Made by a program: the position numbers and the translations under genes
Assembly: GCA_964561605.1 (NCBI GenBank)
Contig: CAZLQD010000051.1
Span: 1-64,000, forward strand
Length of the DNA stretch: 64,000 nucleotides
Direction: 5' to 3'
From: JALUZX01 sp964561605
Lineage (GTDB): Bacteria > Planctomycetota > UBA1135 > JALUZX01
Part shown: in pieces, positions 43,073 to 51,636 of the stretch
Numbering within the stretch: position 1 is the first letter of the stretch
Layout of the letters: each line of letters begins with the position of its first letter
The notes under the pieces: generated by a model
What the model was told of the DNA's origin: nothing
The model's database searches: none
The model's input: the letters and a program-made list of their open reading frames with translations, nothing else

Positions 43073-45124
43073 TCAGCTCACCCTGGCACCCGGAGGGGCG
43101 CCGGGATCGACGGTGAGCAGCTGGACTCCTCCCGAGGCGCTCGTGGCGGCCAGGACCATGCCCTGGCTCTCGATCCCCCGGAACTTCCTGTAGGGGAGGT
43201 TGGCCAGGACGATCACCTGCTTTCCCGGGAGCTCCTCGGGATCGTAATCGGCGGCGATCCCCGTGACGATGGTCCTCTTCTCCAGGCCCAGATCCACCTC
43301 CAGGACCAGGAGCTTGTCCGCCTTGGGGTGCTTCCGGGCGGCCGTCACCTCGCCCACCCGCATGTCCAGCTTGGTGAAGTCCTCGAAGGTGATCGGCGGA
43401 GCGAAGGGCTCGATGCCCTTGGCCTCGAGGAGTCGTTTCACCAGGGCCTCCTCCTGGGCCGCCACGTTCTCGTCGGGGATCTTCCGGAAGAGGATGCCCG
43501 GCCGGACCGGCCCTCCTCCTTCCCGGAAGGCCTCTTCCGCAGCCTTGGAAAAACCCGCTTCCCCGGGACTGCCCGGCAGGGCGAGCATCTCCCAGAGCTT
43601 CTCCGCCGTGGAGGGCATCAAGGGCGCACAGAGGAAGGCCAGGGTGCGGAGGGTCTCGCAACAGACCCAAAGGGTCGTGGCTGCCCTGGCAGGGTCGGTC
43701 TTCCTCGTGCTCCAGGGCTTCCCGTCGTCGAAGATCCGGTTTCCCTCCCGGGAGAGTTCCATCAGCACCGTGGCGGCCCGGCGGAATTTGAACTCCAGGA
43801 CGGCACGGGTGAACTCTTCCACCTTCTCCCCCCTTTGGGCCATGAGGGCCTTCTCCCTCTCCGTGGGAGGGGCTTGGGGTGAAGGGATCCGGCCTTCCAT
43901 GTAGCGCTCCACGAAGCGCAACACCCGGGCCGCCAGGTTGCCCAGGTTGTCCGCCAGGTCGTTGTTCACCCTGGCCTGGAATCCCTTCCAGGTGAAGTCG
44001 GAGTCCCTCGTCTCGGGGGCCGACTGGATGAGGGCGTACCGGGCGGCGTCGGTGGGGTATTCCCGGAAGAAGCTCTCCAGGGGGATGTACCAGCCCATGG
44101 ATGTGGAGAACTTCTTTCCTTCCAGGTTGTAGAACTCGTTGGCCGGCACGTTGGAGGGGAGGATGTAGCCGTCCTTCACTCCGTAGAGCATGGAGGGGAA
44201 TACCACCACATGGAAAGGGATGTTGTCCTTCCCGATGAAGTGGATCAGTTCGCATTCCGGGTCCTTCCACCAGTCCTTCCAGGCCTGGGGGGCGCCTCTC
44301 TTCTCGAAGAGCTGCATCGTGGCGGAGATGTAGCCGATCGGGGCGTCGAACCAGACGTAGAGGACCTTGCCTGCGGCCTCGTCCAAGGGGACGGGCACGC
44401 CCCAGTCCAGGTCGCGGGTGATAGGCCGATCCTTCAGGTCGGCCAGCATGTTCTCCACGAAGGTGAGGACGTTGGGCTTCCACTCCTCCGCCTTGGAGCG
44501 GAACCACTCCCGGATGCGCTCCTCCGCCAGCCGGGGCAGGTCCAGGAACCAGTGGCGGGTCTCCTTCACCACGGGGGGGGCGCCGCACTGCTTGCAACGG
44601 GGTTCCTTCAACTCCAGGGGATCCACCCAGGCACCGCAGGAAGGACACTCGTCTCCCCTGGCGCCGGAGGCGCCGCAACGGGGGCAGGTGCCCTCCACGT
44701 AGCGGTCGGCCAGGAAACGGTTGCAGGACTCGCAGAAGAGCTGTTTCACCCAGCGGTCCGTGACGTAGCCGTTCTCGTGGAGTTTCAGGAAGAACTCCTG
44801 GGAGAGAGGGGCGTGGAAGGGATTCCTCCCGGCGGAAGTGCCCGAGAAGATGTCGAACTCGATGCCGAACCAGTCGAAGGTCTTCTTGATCTCTTCGTGC
44901 CACCGGTCCACGAAGGCCTGGGGATCCATGCCGGCCTTCTCGGCGTTCTGCACGATGGTCACCCCGTGTTCGTCGGTGCCGCAAACGTAGAGGACCTGGT
45001 GGCCCATCATCCGCCTGGTGCGGACGTAGACGTCCGCCGGTAAGTAGGCCCCTACGACGTGGCCGAAGTGGATCGGACCGTTGGCGTAGGGAAGAGCGCT
45101 CGTGACCAGAACCTTGGATCCCAT
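43073..45124 (-). CDS. metG: Methionine--tRNA ligase
   Basis: A 683-residue class I aminoacyl-tRNA synthetase. The HIGH box reads HFGH in SALPYANGPIHFGHVVGAYL and the KMSKS box reads KFSTS in EGKKFSTSMGW, both acceptable variants. Two zinc knuckles are present (CESC/CPRC and CPSC/CKQC). WFDAPIGYISA is the methionine pocket. A C-terminal EMAP/tRNA-binding domain (TKLDMRVGEVTAARKHPKAD) is fused at residues 580-683, as in many homodimeric bacterial enzymes. The 3' end is insulated by the terminator at 43005. Confidence 0.97.
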   Translation of the reverse strand: MGSKVLVTSALPYANGPIHFGHVVGAYLPADVYVRTRRMMGHQVLYVCGTDEHGVTIVQNAEKAGMDPQAFVDRWHEEIKKTFDWFGIEFDIFSGTSAGRNPFHAPLSQEFFLKLHENGYVTDRWVKQLFCESCNRFLADRYVEGTCPRCGASGARGDECPSCGAWVDPLELKEPRCKQCGAPPVVKETRHWFLDLPRLAEERIREWFRSKAEEWKPNVLTFVENMLADLKDRPITRDLDWGVPVPLDEAAGKVLYVWFDAPIGYISATMQLFEKRGAPQAWKDWWKDPECELIHFIGKDNIPFHVVVFPSMLYGVKDGYILPSNVPANEFYNLEGKKFSTSMGWYIPLESFFREYPTDAARYALIQSAPETRDSDFTWKGFQARVNNDLADNLGNLAARVLRFVERYMEGRIPSPQAPPTEREKALMAQRGEKVEEFTRAVLEFKFRRAATVLMELSREGNRIFDDGKPWSTRKTDPARAATTLWVCCETLRTLAFLCAPLMPSTAEKLWEMLALPGSPGEAGFSKAAEEAFREGGGPVRPGILFRKIPDENVAAQEEALVKRLLEAKGIEPFAPPITFEDFTKLDMRVGEVTAARKHPKADKLLVLEVDLGLEKRTIVTGIAADYDPEELPGKQVIVLANLPYRKFRGIESQGMVLAATSASGGVQLLTVDPGAPPGARVS

Positions 45125-45207
45125 GTCTTTCCTCGTTTCGGGGCGACTTCGCCTTTCGCGGTTTTCGGGGAAATCATAGGTCCGGCGGCGGGCCGGGTGA
45201 AAGGGAC

Positions 45208-45244
45208 AAAAAGAGAGCGGGGCGCCTTCCGGCGCCCCGCTCTC
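45208..45244 (-). terminator. Intrinsic terminator of the HEAT-repeat gene
   Basis: On the minus strand GAGAGCGGGGCGCC pairs perfectly with GGCGCCCCGCTCTC (14 bp, GGAA loop), followed by TTTTTG. Confidence 0.92.
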
Positions 45245-45284
45245 CAGGCTTTCGCAGTTGCGTCCTCTTTGCCGGGTGGGAGGC

Positions 45285-47435
45285 CTACTCGCCTCCGCCG
45301 GACTGGAAGGTGGGCTCCAGGCGGAGAGCCTCGAGGAGCTTCACCCTCTGGGCGTCCGTCAGGGGCGCCAGGCCCAGGGCGGAGGCCACGGCCGTGCGGA
45401 GCTTCAGGTCGGCTTCCTTGGATCCCACCAGGGCGGTGAGGGCCTTGATGATCCCGGCGGGAGCCTTGCCGGTGCGGCTCATGATGTCGCCAAGGGTGCG
45501 GGCGGCTTCGGCCCGGACCTCGAGGGGGCGCTTGGTGTCCTGCACCAGGGCGGCCACGGCCTTGAGGCAATCGGCCTTGCCGACCCGGCCCAGGGCCTTG
45601 AGGACGCCCAGGACCACCTGGTTCTCCTCGTGGTCGGCGGCCTTGACCAGGTTGCCCTCCACCTTGGCCAGGGCGAAACGGTTGGGATCCACGTCGGCCA
45701 GGGCCTTGGCGGCCTCTTTGGCGAGCTGGACGGCCCGCTTGCGGCCCAGGTTGACCTGGAAGCCCTTGAGGACCTTCATGATCTCGCCTTCGAAGTTCTT
45801 GGCGATGGCGGCTTCGCTCACCACGGCGTCCACCTTGCCCTTCAGATCGGCGGCGGCCTGCTTCACGTTCTTGGCCACGACGATGATCTTCTTGTCCTTC
45901 GTCATGGGATTGCGGCGAAGCTGATTGATCACCTGGATCACGGGCATCTCGGGGAGGTCGTTGTAGATGACGAAGACGTCGGCCGGAGCGGAGTAGGCCT
46001 GGTTGAGGCCTTCGCCGCCCGTGCTGGCCTGGACGATGGAGAAGCTGCTCTTGCTTCCCACGGCCTCGGCCACGGTGCGGGCGTCGTCGGGGAGGCCGAT
46101 GGTGTGGACCAGCCGGACCAGCCGGGTGTCGGCGGCCTTGGCGAGGATGTCGGCCACCTTGGGCGCGCTGGGGAAGTCACCCTGGGGATCCAGCTTGGCC
46201 ACCTCGATGGCGGCCTCGGTGCGGACCAGGCTGTTGTTGTGGTCCAGGGCCTTGATCAGGGGGGAGGAAGGCAGAGTGGCCGGCGTCTCCAGGTCGGCCA
46301 GCACCCGGAAGGCCGTCCGGCAGAGGGGAGCGTCACCCTGCTTCATGGCGGCCAGGGTGGCCTGGCGGACGTTGTCCAGGCCGGCGGCGGCCACGACCAC
46401 GTTGGAGGCGAGAAGTTCGTTGCTGAGAGCGGCCAGGGCGGGGCTGGTGTTGCCGCCCAGGATCTCCTGGGCCACGGCGGTCCGCTCGGTGATGTAGTCC
46501 AGGACCACTTCCACCTGGGCGGGCTTGAAGGCCGGGTTGACGGCCAGGGCCTTGTAGGCCGTGTGGCGGGCCATCTCGGTGGAGTAGACCAGGGGGAGGA
46601 CCTTGCGGTAGGTGAGTTTCCCGTTCCTCCAGGTCCAGACCAGGTCGCCCTGTTCGAAGTTGCCGATGATGCGGGTGTCCTCGTTGCGCATGCGCCGGGC
46701 CTGCTCCAGGTAGAGCTCCTCGGCGGGTTTGCCCGGATCGCCGAGCTTGGCCAGGTCGGCCTTGGCGATCTTGCGGGCCAGGGCGTCCTTGTCCCTGGCG
46801 GCCACGACCTTGATGGCCGGGATGGCGCGGGAGTCCTGGAGACGCCTGAGAACGATGAGGATGTTCCTGCGGAGGGTGGGGTTGTCACTGTTGAGGGCTT
46901 CCAGGAGGGGGAAGGTCACCTGGGGACCCATCTCGACCAGGGCCTGCTGGGCGTAGATCTGGCCGTCCTCGTTGTCAGGATCCCCGAGGGGACCGAGAAG
47001 GGCGGGAACGGCGTATTCCCCGTGGTCCTGGGCGAGGCGGATACATGCCTCCCTCCGGGTGGGGAAATCCTTGGAGAGGGCCTTCTCCACGAGGGCCTTG
47101 ATGGCGGCCGGGTCCGCCATGCGGCGCTTGCGCTCCACCGTGGCCTTTTCGATGAGGGCCTTGGCCACCTTCTCGAATTCTCCCCTCTTGAGGAGCATCC
47201 GGGCCCACACGTCCTCCTGGGTCTTGCGCCAGAGGTTGTAGACCACGTCGTTGGTGGGGTCCTGCTTGAGGACGGCCTTGAATTTCTCCAGGGCCTCCTG
47301 GTCGCGGCCCTGCCTGAGCAGGCGGACGCCTTCCTTGAAAAGGTCCTGCACCTGGTCCTGGGCGGCCAGGGCCCCGGCCGACAACCCGAGGAGCAGGGCG
47401 GAAGCGATCAAGCTCCGACCAAAACCGATTCCCAT
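45285..47435 (-). CDS. Exported TPR/HEAT-repeat protein
   Basis: A 716-residue exported protein. The signal peptide is RSLIASALLLGLSAGALAAQ. A short TPR-like start (QGRDQEALEKFKAVLKQDPT) leads to repeated HEAT-like helix pairs, e.g. AVPALLGPLGDPDNEDGQIY, TFPLLEALNSDNPTLRRNIL and LEVRAEAARTLGDIMSRTGK. Between about residues 430 and 600 there is a less repetitive alpha/beta section (VFVIYNDLPEMPVIQVINQL, KKIIVVAKNVKQ) that resembles a receiver-like or Rossmann fold without a clear active site. It probably works as a periplasmic scaffold. GGAGG precedes the ATG by 9 nt. It has its own terminator and a 320-nt upstream gap, so it is likely monocistronic. Confidence 0.72.
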   Translation of the reverse strand: MGIGFGRSLIASALLLGLSAGALAAQDQVQDLFKEGVRLLRQGRDQEALEKFKAVLKQDPTNDVVYNLWRKTQEDVWARMLLKRGEFEKVAKALIEKATVERKRRMADPAAIKALVEKALSKDFPTRREACIRLAQDHGEYAVPALLGPLGDPDNEDGQIYAQQALVEMGPQVTFPLLEALNSDNPTLRRNILIVLRRLQDSRAIPAIKVVAARDKDALARKIAKADLAKLGDPGKPAEELYLEQARRMRNEDTRIIGNFEQGDLVWTWRNGKLTYRKVLPLVYSTEMARHTAYKALAVNPAFKPAQVEVVLDYITERTAVAQEILGGNTSPALAALSNELLASNVVVAAAGLDNVRQATLAAMKQGDAPLCRTAFRVLADLETPATLPSSPLIKALDHNNSLVRTEAAIEVAKLDPQGDFPSAPKVADILAKAADTRLVRLVHTIGLPDDARTVAEAVGSKSSFSIVQASTGGEGLNQAYSAPADVFVIYNDLPEMPVIQVINQLRRNPMTKDKKIIVVAKNVKQAAADLKGKVDAVVSEAAIAKNFEGEIMKVLKGFQVNLGRKRAVQLAKEAAKALADVDPNRFALAKVEGNLVKAADHEENQVVLGVLKALGRVGKADCLKAVAALVQDTKRPLEVRAEAARTLGDIMSRTGKAPAGIIKALTALVGSKEADLKLRTAVASALGLAPLTDAQRVKLLEALRLEPTFQSGGGE

Positions 47436-47756
47436 TGCTCTCTGCCTCCGTATGACGGACGTTCCTGCGAGTGTGAAGAAGCCTCTCTTCGTTCGACAGG
47501 TCGAAAAACACTCCCGCCGGGTGCTGGCCCCGGGCGGGCGAACCATCCTTGTAGGCCAGGCCAGGGCGGTCGTTACAGAAAACCCCAAACTACCGGTTCC
47601 CTTTCTCCTGTCAAGGATTCCCGGCGGCGGGCTTTTCCTCTCGGGCCGCGGCCCGGCGAATCAAGTCGGAAAAAGGATACCCCAATCCCCATCGAAGGGG
47701 AGAAGGATGGATGGCCCGGGGCCTTCCGGGGGAAAATCCCCGGCCCCAGGTGTCAC
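47436..47756. other. Intergenic region upstream of the HEAT-repeat gene
   Basis: No gene is supported. It should hold the minus-strand promoter of the HEAT-repeat gene. One long interrupted hairpin lies at 47718-47747 (GGGGCC/GGCCCC outside, GGGG/CCCC inside, AAAA loop), next to the LysM-gene terminator. I see nothing else. Confidence 0.5.
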
Positions 47757-47789
47757 AAAAAGACCCGGGAGGGGAGACCTGCCCGGGTC
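47757..47789 (-). terminator. Intrinsic terminator of the LysM gene
   Basis: On the minus strand GACCCGGG pairs with CCCGGGTC around a 12-nt loop, followed by TTTTTGTG, about 40 nt after the LysM gene's stop. Confidence 0.85.
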
Positions 47790-47830
47790 GGCCTGGGTCA
47801 ATCTGAAATTCCGGGACCTGGGGCGGGCCC

Positions 47831-48631
47831 TCAGCGGGGGATCGTGAGGACCAGGCCCGCCGGAAGGAGATCCAGGTCCTTGTCGGCGTTGGCCCGCTTG
47901 ATCTTCCGGATGCCCTCCAGGACGCGCTTCTTCCCGAAGAACCTGGTGGCGATCTTCCAGAGGGAGTCTCCCTTGCGGACCTTGTAGGTCCGGGCCGGGG
48001 CCTTGGAAGGAGCGGGGAGGGCCGGGGCCTTCTTGGCGGAGGAGGCGGACCGGGTGGAGGCGGCGGCCCTGGGGAGGCTCGGGGGAAGCCAGATCTTCTG
48101 GCCCGCCCGGAGGTGGTCCGGGTCCATGCCTTCGTTGAACTGGAGGACCAGGTCCAAGTATTTGTGGGCCGAGCCCAGTTCCCTCTGGAGGATTTCACCC
48201 AGGGTTTCGCCCTTCTTCACGATGACGTAGGGCACGACGGGCTTGGGCCGGTAGGAAGGCGCCGGAGCAGGCTCGGGGGCCGGGGCCTTGGGGGCCGTGG
48301 TGGGGAGGGATTCGGGTTCCGTCTTGGGCGCGGCCTGTTCCCGGGAAGGAGCGGGTTCCGCGGCGGGTTTGACCGCCAGGGGTTCCATGGCGCTTTCCAC
48401 GACCGTGGCGGGAGGCTCTTCCTCCCGGGCGGGCCGGGTCTCCCGGCCCGCCGGGACCTGGGCCAACTCGGCGGGCTGGAGGGGGTTCTCCAGGCCGCCG
48501 GAAGGGCTTGCCGCGGGAGGAACCATGCACGCCTGGGCTTCCTGGTGGCCCGGCCCGAAGACGGTGATCGCCAGGATGAGAAGAACCAGTCCTACGATGG
48601 AGACGACGAAGATTTTTTCGACCTGGCCCAT
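47831..48631 (-). CDS. Membrane-anchored protein with two LysM domains
   Basis: A 266-residue protein. One N-terminal membrane helix (IFVVSIVGLVLLILAITVF, residues 7-25) anchors it, with the rest outside. About 100 residues of proline/alanine/glutamate-rich linker follow, then two LysM peptidoglycan-binding modules: VIVKKGETLGEILQRELGS to AGQKIWLPP, and YKVRKGDSLWKIATRFFGKK to AGLVLTIP. It likely positions itself on peptidoglycan as a cell-wall tether or scaffold; no enzymatic domain is seen. The ATG at 48631 follows GGAGGG; frame upstream of it is unlikely to be coding because the helix would then be internal. Confidence 0.82.
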   Translation of the reverse strand: MGQVEKIFVVSIVGLVLLILAITVFGPGHQEAQACMVPPAASPSGGLENPLQPAELAQVPAGRETRPAREEEPPATVVESAMEPLAVKPAAEPAPSREQAAPKTEPESLPTTAPKAPAPEPAPAPSYRPKPVVPYVIVKKGETLGEILQRELGSAHKYLDLVLQFNEGMDPDHLRAGQKIWLPPSLPRAAASTRSASSAKKAPALPAPSKAPARTYKVRKGDSLWKIATRFFGKKRVLEGIRKIKRANADKDLDLLPAGLVLTIPR

Positions 48632-48840
48632 GGAAGGTCCCTCCCTAGATTGAGTGAAGTGCTTTCGTGCCGCCCTTGACGAAACTTCGCGGCCTTCGCG
48701 GAGGAGAAGGCCGACCGGATCATGGTAAAACGGCCCCGGGATTTGGCAAGAAGGTTTCTTTCGAATTTCCTCACAAGATATGGGGTGGACCTGGGGGAGG
48801 GACACCTGCCGTGGGGGAGGGACAAGGATGGTCCGGGGCT

Positions 48841-49536
48841 TCAGAATCGGCGGGGATTGCTGGGCCTGTTGAAGATCCAGAGGCCCCGCCAGAAGTTGGC
48901 CCGTTTCAGGGCCTTGCGGGTGGCTTCGTCAGGGATCCCGTCGCCGTAACGGAGCCTTTGCATCAGGAGACCCCGCCTGTCGATCCAGCCCAGGAGGAAG
49001 ACCAGGAGGCGCCCCAGGGGCCTGGGCAGGTTGCCCCCCATGGCGGAGCCGAAATCCACGATCACCGGCATGCCGTCGGGCCGGACCAGGATGTTCTTGC
49101 GCTGGCCCAGGTCCAGGTGGACCACTCCTCTTTCATGGATGGCCTCCACAAGGGCGGAGAGCTGGTCGAAGGAGTGGTCCTTGATGTGGGGCTTGGTCTC
49201 CTTGCGCAGGGGGAAGCCTTCTTCGTAGCTGAGGAGGAAGGCGTCCTTGCCCACCCGGGCAATCAGGCGGGGGATGCCTTCCAGGCCGGCCAGCCGCCTG
49301 TAGGTGGAGATCTCCCTGGAGAGGAGCCAGCGCCCCAGGGTGACCTTGAGGAGCCAGGGCATGTCCTCCACGGTCTTCAGCACGTATTTGTGGCCCTCAA
49401 CCTCCAGGAGGGCCAGGTTGGCCTTCCGGCGGGAGCGGCGGCGCAACCAGGTCCTTTCCAGACCCTCCAGCCGGGATGGCTCCCAGGTAGGAACGCCGCC
49501 GCCGTCCGCCTCGAGATTTCGGGCACCAGGCGCCAT
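48841..49536 (-). CDS. WaaP/RIO-like kinase
   Basis: A 231-residue small kinase-fold protein. VEGHKYVLKTVED has the ATP-binding lysine, VVHLDLGQRKNILV the catalytic loop (HxDxxxxN), and VIVDFGSAMGG the metal-binding DFG. Length and motifs match the Kdo/WaaP-RIO-like group that phosphorylates lipid or LPS sugars. The last 50 residues are amphipathic with a hydrophobic stretch (LGRLLVFLLGWIDRRGLL), consistent with membrane association. It starts 17 nt after the ICMT-like gene, so the two are co-transcribed and may act on the same lipid or surface molecule. Confidence 0.72.
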   Translation of the reverse strand: MAPGARNLEADGGGVPTWEPSRLEGLERTWLRRRSRRKANLALLEVEGHKYVLKTVEDMPWLLKVTLGRWLLSREISTYRRLAGLEGIPRLIARVGKDAFLLSYEEGFPLRKETKPHIKDHSFDQLSALVEAIHERGVVHLDLGQRKNILVRPDGMPVIVDFGSAMGGNLPRPLGRLLVFLLGWIDRRGLLMQRLRYGDGIPDEATRKALKRANFWRGLWIFNRPSNPRRF

Positions 49537-49553
49537 CGTCGGTCACCGTTCTT

Positions 49554-50126
49554 TCAGAAGATGCCCTGCATGCGCAGGTAGAGATAGGCCCATCCCGCCA
49601 GGTAGACGAGGAACATGGAGATTTCGCTGTTCCTGACCAGGCCGGACCATTCGAATCGCTGGGGTTTGTCGGCCCGGAAAGGTCTCAGGCGGGGGAGGAA
49701 GTCCGGGACCTCCCGGTCCCAGCGCAGGAATTCCTCCCCGAAACGCTTGAGCATGCGCTCCTTCTCCACCTGGTTCTTCTTGGGCAGGTAATAGAGGAAG
49801 TAGGAGAGGAAAAAGACGGGGAAGCCCGCCAGGGCCAGGTAGGAACCCGGCGGGTGGAGGGTGGTCACCCCTGTGAGGAAGCCCAGGAATCCCAGGAAGG
49901 TCCCGATGTAGAGAGGGTGCTTGAGGTGGGCGTAAGGCCCCCCCGTGGCGAGGACCTTGTTCTTGTGGAGATACCCGCAGGCCCACATCCTCAGGAGCAT
50001 TCCGGGAAGGGAGATTGCGAATCCCACCCAGAACCATGGGGGTTCGGGGCGGGCCAGGGCCAGGACGGCCAGGACGAACAGGTAGGTGAAAACCCTGCGC
50101 CAGGTGGGCTTCTTGGACGATGCCAT
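49554..50126 (-). CDS. Isoprenylcysteine carboxyl methyltransferase-like membrane protein
   Basis: A 190-residue polytopic protein with four or five helices. The ICMT/PEMT-type SAM-binding motif is seen as GPYAHLKHPLYIGTFLGFLG, with LGEEFLRWDREVPDFLPRLR near the C-terminus in the place of the conserved E-E-x-L-x-x-x-F. In bacteria this family usually methylates lipids or small molecules; prenylated proteins are not expected. The ATG is preceded by GGAG. It is followed by the WaaP/RIO-like kinase gene. It is divergent from the lipoprotein-kdsB-pyrG operon. Confidence 0.75.
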   Translation of the reverse strand: MASSKKPTWRRVFTYLFVLAVLALARPEPPWFWVGFAISLPGMLLRMWACGYLHKNKVLATGGPYAHLKHPLYIGTFLGFLGFLTGVTTLHPPGSYLALAGFPVFFLSYFLYYLPKKNQVEKERMLKRFGEEFLRWDREVPDFLPRLRPFRADKPQRFEWSGLVRNSEISMFLVYLAGWAYLYLRMQGIF

Positions 50127-50270
50127 GCATGAGACTCCGTGATGGTCATTTTCATTAAACCGGAAGGAAGATGCCTTTTCCACGCTTCCCGGCGAATCGG
50201 GGAGGGGCCTGGAAGGGAGGCTTTGGGAATGGGGGCTCTCCGCGCTAGGATTCGGGAAGGAAGGACCGCC

Positions 50271-50870
50271 ATGAAGAAGACCATTCTCCCTGGGATCGTT
50301 CTCGTTGGATTTCCCTGCCTGCTCTGGCTGGAAGGGTGCGCTTCCACCCCCAGGGCTCCCATTCCCTCGGGAAAACCTGTTTCGGTGGAGTTCTACCAGC
50401 CTCCCAAGGGGAACGGATCCAAGGCCCTGAGGCTGAGGCTGATCAACCGATCCTGGATCAAGGGGAAGAGACCCCAGGTGCCGAGCACCAAGATCTGTGC
50501 GGACGAGAAGATGGACGCTCTCCTGGCCGGGCTTGCCCAACTGGGTTTCTTCCAGGCCGCCAGGCCGGGAAGGGGCCGGGAGGGGAAGCTCTCCTTCCTG
50601 GAGGTCGTGGGGCCCCGGGGGGCTTGGACCCTGGACAGGCCCAGGCCTCTGGGGCCGGAAGGGCGCTTGCCCGGAGAGGACTTCCGGGCGGCCTTCAAGC
50701 GCTTCCAGCAGTGTTGCGGGCTCATGCTGGTCCTCTACAACGCCACTTTCGATCTGGTGCCCAAGAAGGTTCCGAACGGCAGGGATTTCTTCCTCCGTGA
50801 GAGGAAGAGGGTCCTGGAGCAACAGAAGAGGATTCTCAGGAAGGGGAAGCCCGGGGGAGGGGGACGGTGA
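50271..50870 (+). CDS. Putative lipoprotein upstream of kdsB
   Basis: A 199-residue protein I do not recognise. The signal peptide (KKTILPGIVLVGFPCLLWLE) ends in LEGCAS, a good lipobox, so it should be lipidated. The mature part has KALRLRLINRSWIKGKRP, a KMDALLAGLAQLGFFQAA helix and a C-terminal basic helix (FFLRERKRVLEQQKRILRKG). The ATG follows GGAAGGAAGG. The gene overlaps kdsB by 4 nt (GTGA), so it belongs to the same operon and could serve in envelope assembly, but this is only positional. Confidence 0.68.
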   Translation: MKKTILPGIVLVGFPCLLWLEGCASTPRAPIPSGKPVSVEFYQPPKGNGSKALRLRLINRSWIKGKRPQVPSTKICADEKMDALLAGLAQLGFFQAARPGRGREGKLSFLEVVGPRGAWTLDRPRPLGPEGRLPGEDFRAAFKRFQQCCGLMLVLYNATFDLVPKKVPNGRDFFLRERKRVLEQQKRILRKGKPGGGGR

Positions 50871-51604
50871 AGGCCTGCCGTGTCCTGGGGGTGGTTCCCG
50901 TGCGGCTGGGCTCCAGCCGCCTGCCGGGTAAGGCCCTCCTTCCTGCAGGAGGGATGCCCCTCTTCGCCCATGTGGCCCGTGCCTTGGAACGGGCGGAACT
51001 GGTGGACCAGGTGGTCGTGGCCACAGATGCGGAGGAAGTCCTGGCGGCCTGCCGGAACCTGGGCCTGGAGGGGGTCCGTACGGCCGAGACCCACAGGACG
51101 GGCTCGGAACGTTGCGTCGAGGCGGCGGCACCCTGGGACTGCAAGGTGGTCCTGGACGCCCAGGGGGACTGGCCGGAGATCTCGCCGGCAGACATCGACA
51201 GGCTCGTGGAGGTGATGCTGGAGGAGGAACCCCAGGTGGGGACGTGCGTGAGGCCCCTGGCGGACCAGGAGAGGGCGGCCGATCCCAACGTGGTGAAGGT
51301 CGTGGGCCGGGCGGACGGCCGGGCCCTCTACTTCAGCCGGGCTCCCATTCCTTTCGCCAGGAAAGGTGGGGGCGTGGAGAGGCTCCGCCACGTGGGGATC
51401 TACGCCTTCCGCAGGGACGTCCTGGACGGGTTGCCCTCCCTTCCCCCCTGTCCGGCGGCGGAAGCGGAGGGGCTGGAGCAGTTGCGATTTCTGTACGCCG
51501 GAATCGATATCCGGCTCGTCGAGATCGCTGGTGATCCGTGGGGGATCGAAACAAAGAGGGACTACGAGGGGTTCCTCGAACGGCTGGGAGGAAGAAGCGG
51601 ATGA
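50867..51604 (+). CDS. kdsB: 3-deoxy-manno-octulosonate cytidylyltransferase
   Basis: A 245-residue KdsB that activates Kdo with CTP to CMP-Kdo for LPS core assembly in the cytoplasm. Motifs: VVPVRLGSSRLPGKAL (nucleotide-binding), ATDAEEVLAA, THRTGSERCVEAA, VLDAQGDWPEISP (metal-binding Asp), YFSRAPIPF, HVGIYAFRRD and LEQLRFLYAGIDI. The usual HxSGTDR reads HRTGSER, a conservative change. The GTG start overlaps the lipoprotein stop. The CTP-synthase gene follows after a tiny coupling frame, pairing supply of CTP with its use. Confidence 0.93.
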   Translation: MKACRVLGVVPVRLGSSRLPGKALLPAGGMPLFAHVARALERAELVDQVVVATDAEEVLAACRNLGLEGVRTAETHRTGSERCVEAAAPWDCKVVLDAQGDWPEISPADIDRLVEVMLEEEPQVGTCVRPLADQERAADPNVVKVVGRADGRALYFSRAPIPFARKGGGVERLRHVGIYAFRRDVLDGLPSLPPCPAAEAEGLEQLRFLYAGIDIRLVEIAGDPWGIETKRDYEGFLERLGGRSG

Positions 51605-51636
51605 GATTCGAGGAGGCGGCGGTTCAAAGGGTATGA
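51601..51636 (+). CDS. 11-codon coupling frame between kdsB and pyrG
   Basis: ATG at 51601 overlaps the kdsB TGA (ATGA), and its TGA at 51634 overlaps the pyrG ATG at 51633 (again ATGA), encoding MRFEEAAVQRV. The only strong ribosome site near pyrG, AGGAGG at 51611, is inside this frame and 17 nt from the pyrG ATG, too far to be ideal. Ribosomes could therefore pass from kdsB through this minicistron to pyrG. The chained overlaps are visible; the function is inference. Confidence 0.4.
   Translation: MRFEEAAVQRV

Noticed and set aside
43073..45124. Defective metG because HIGH and KMSKS are altered
   Set aside because: HFGH and KFSTS are known functional variants in this enzyme and all other motifs and zinc knuckles are intact.
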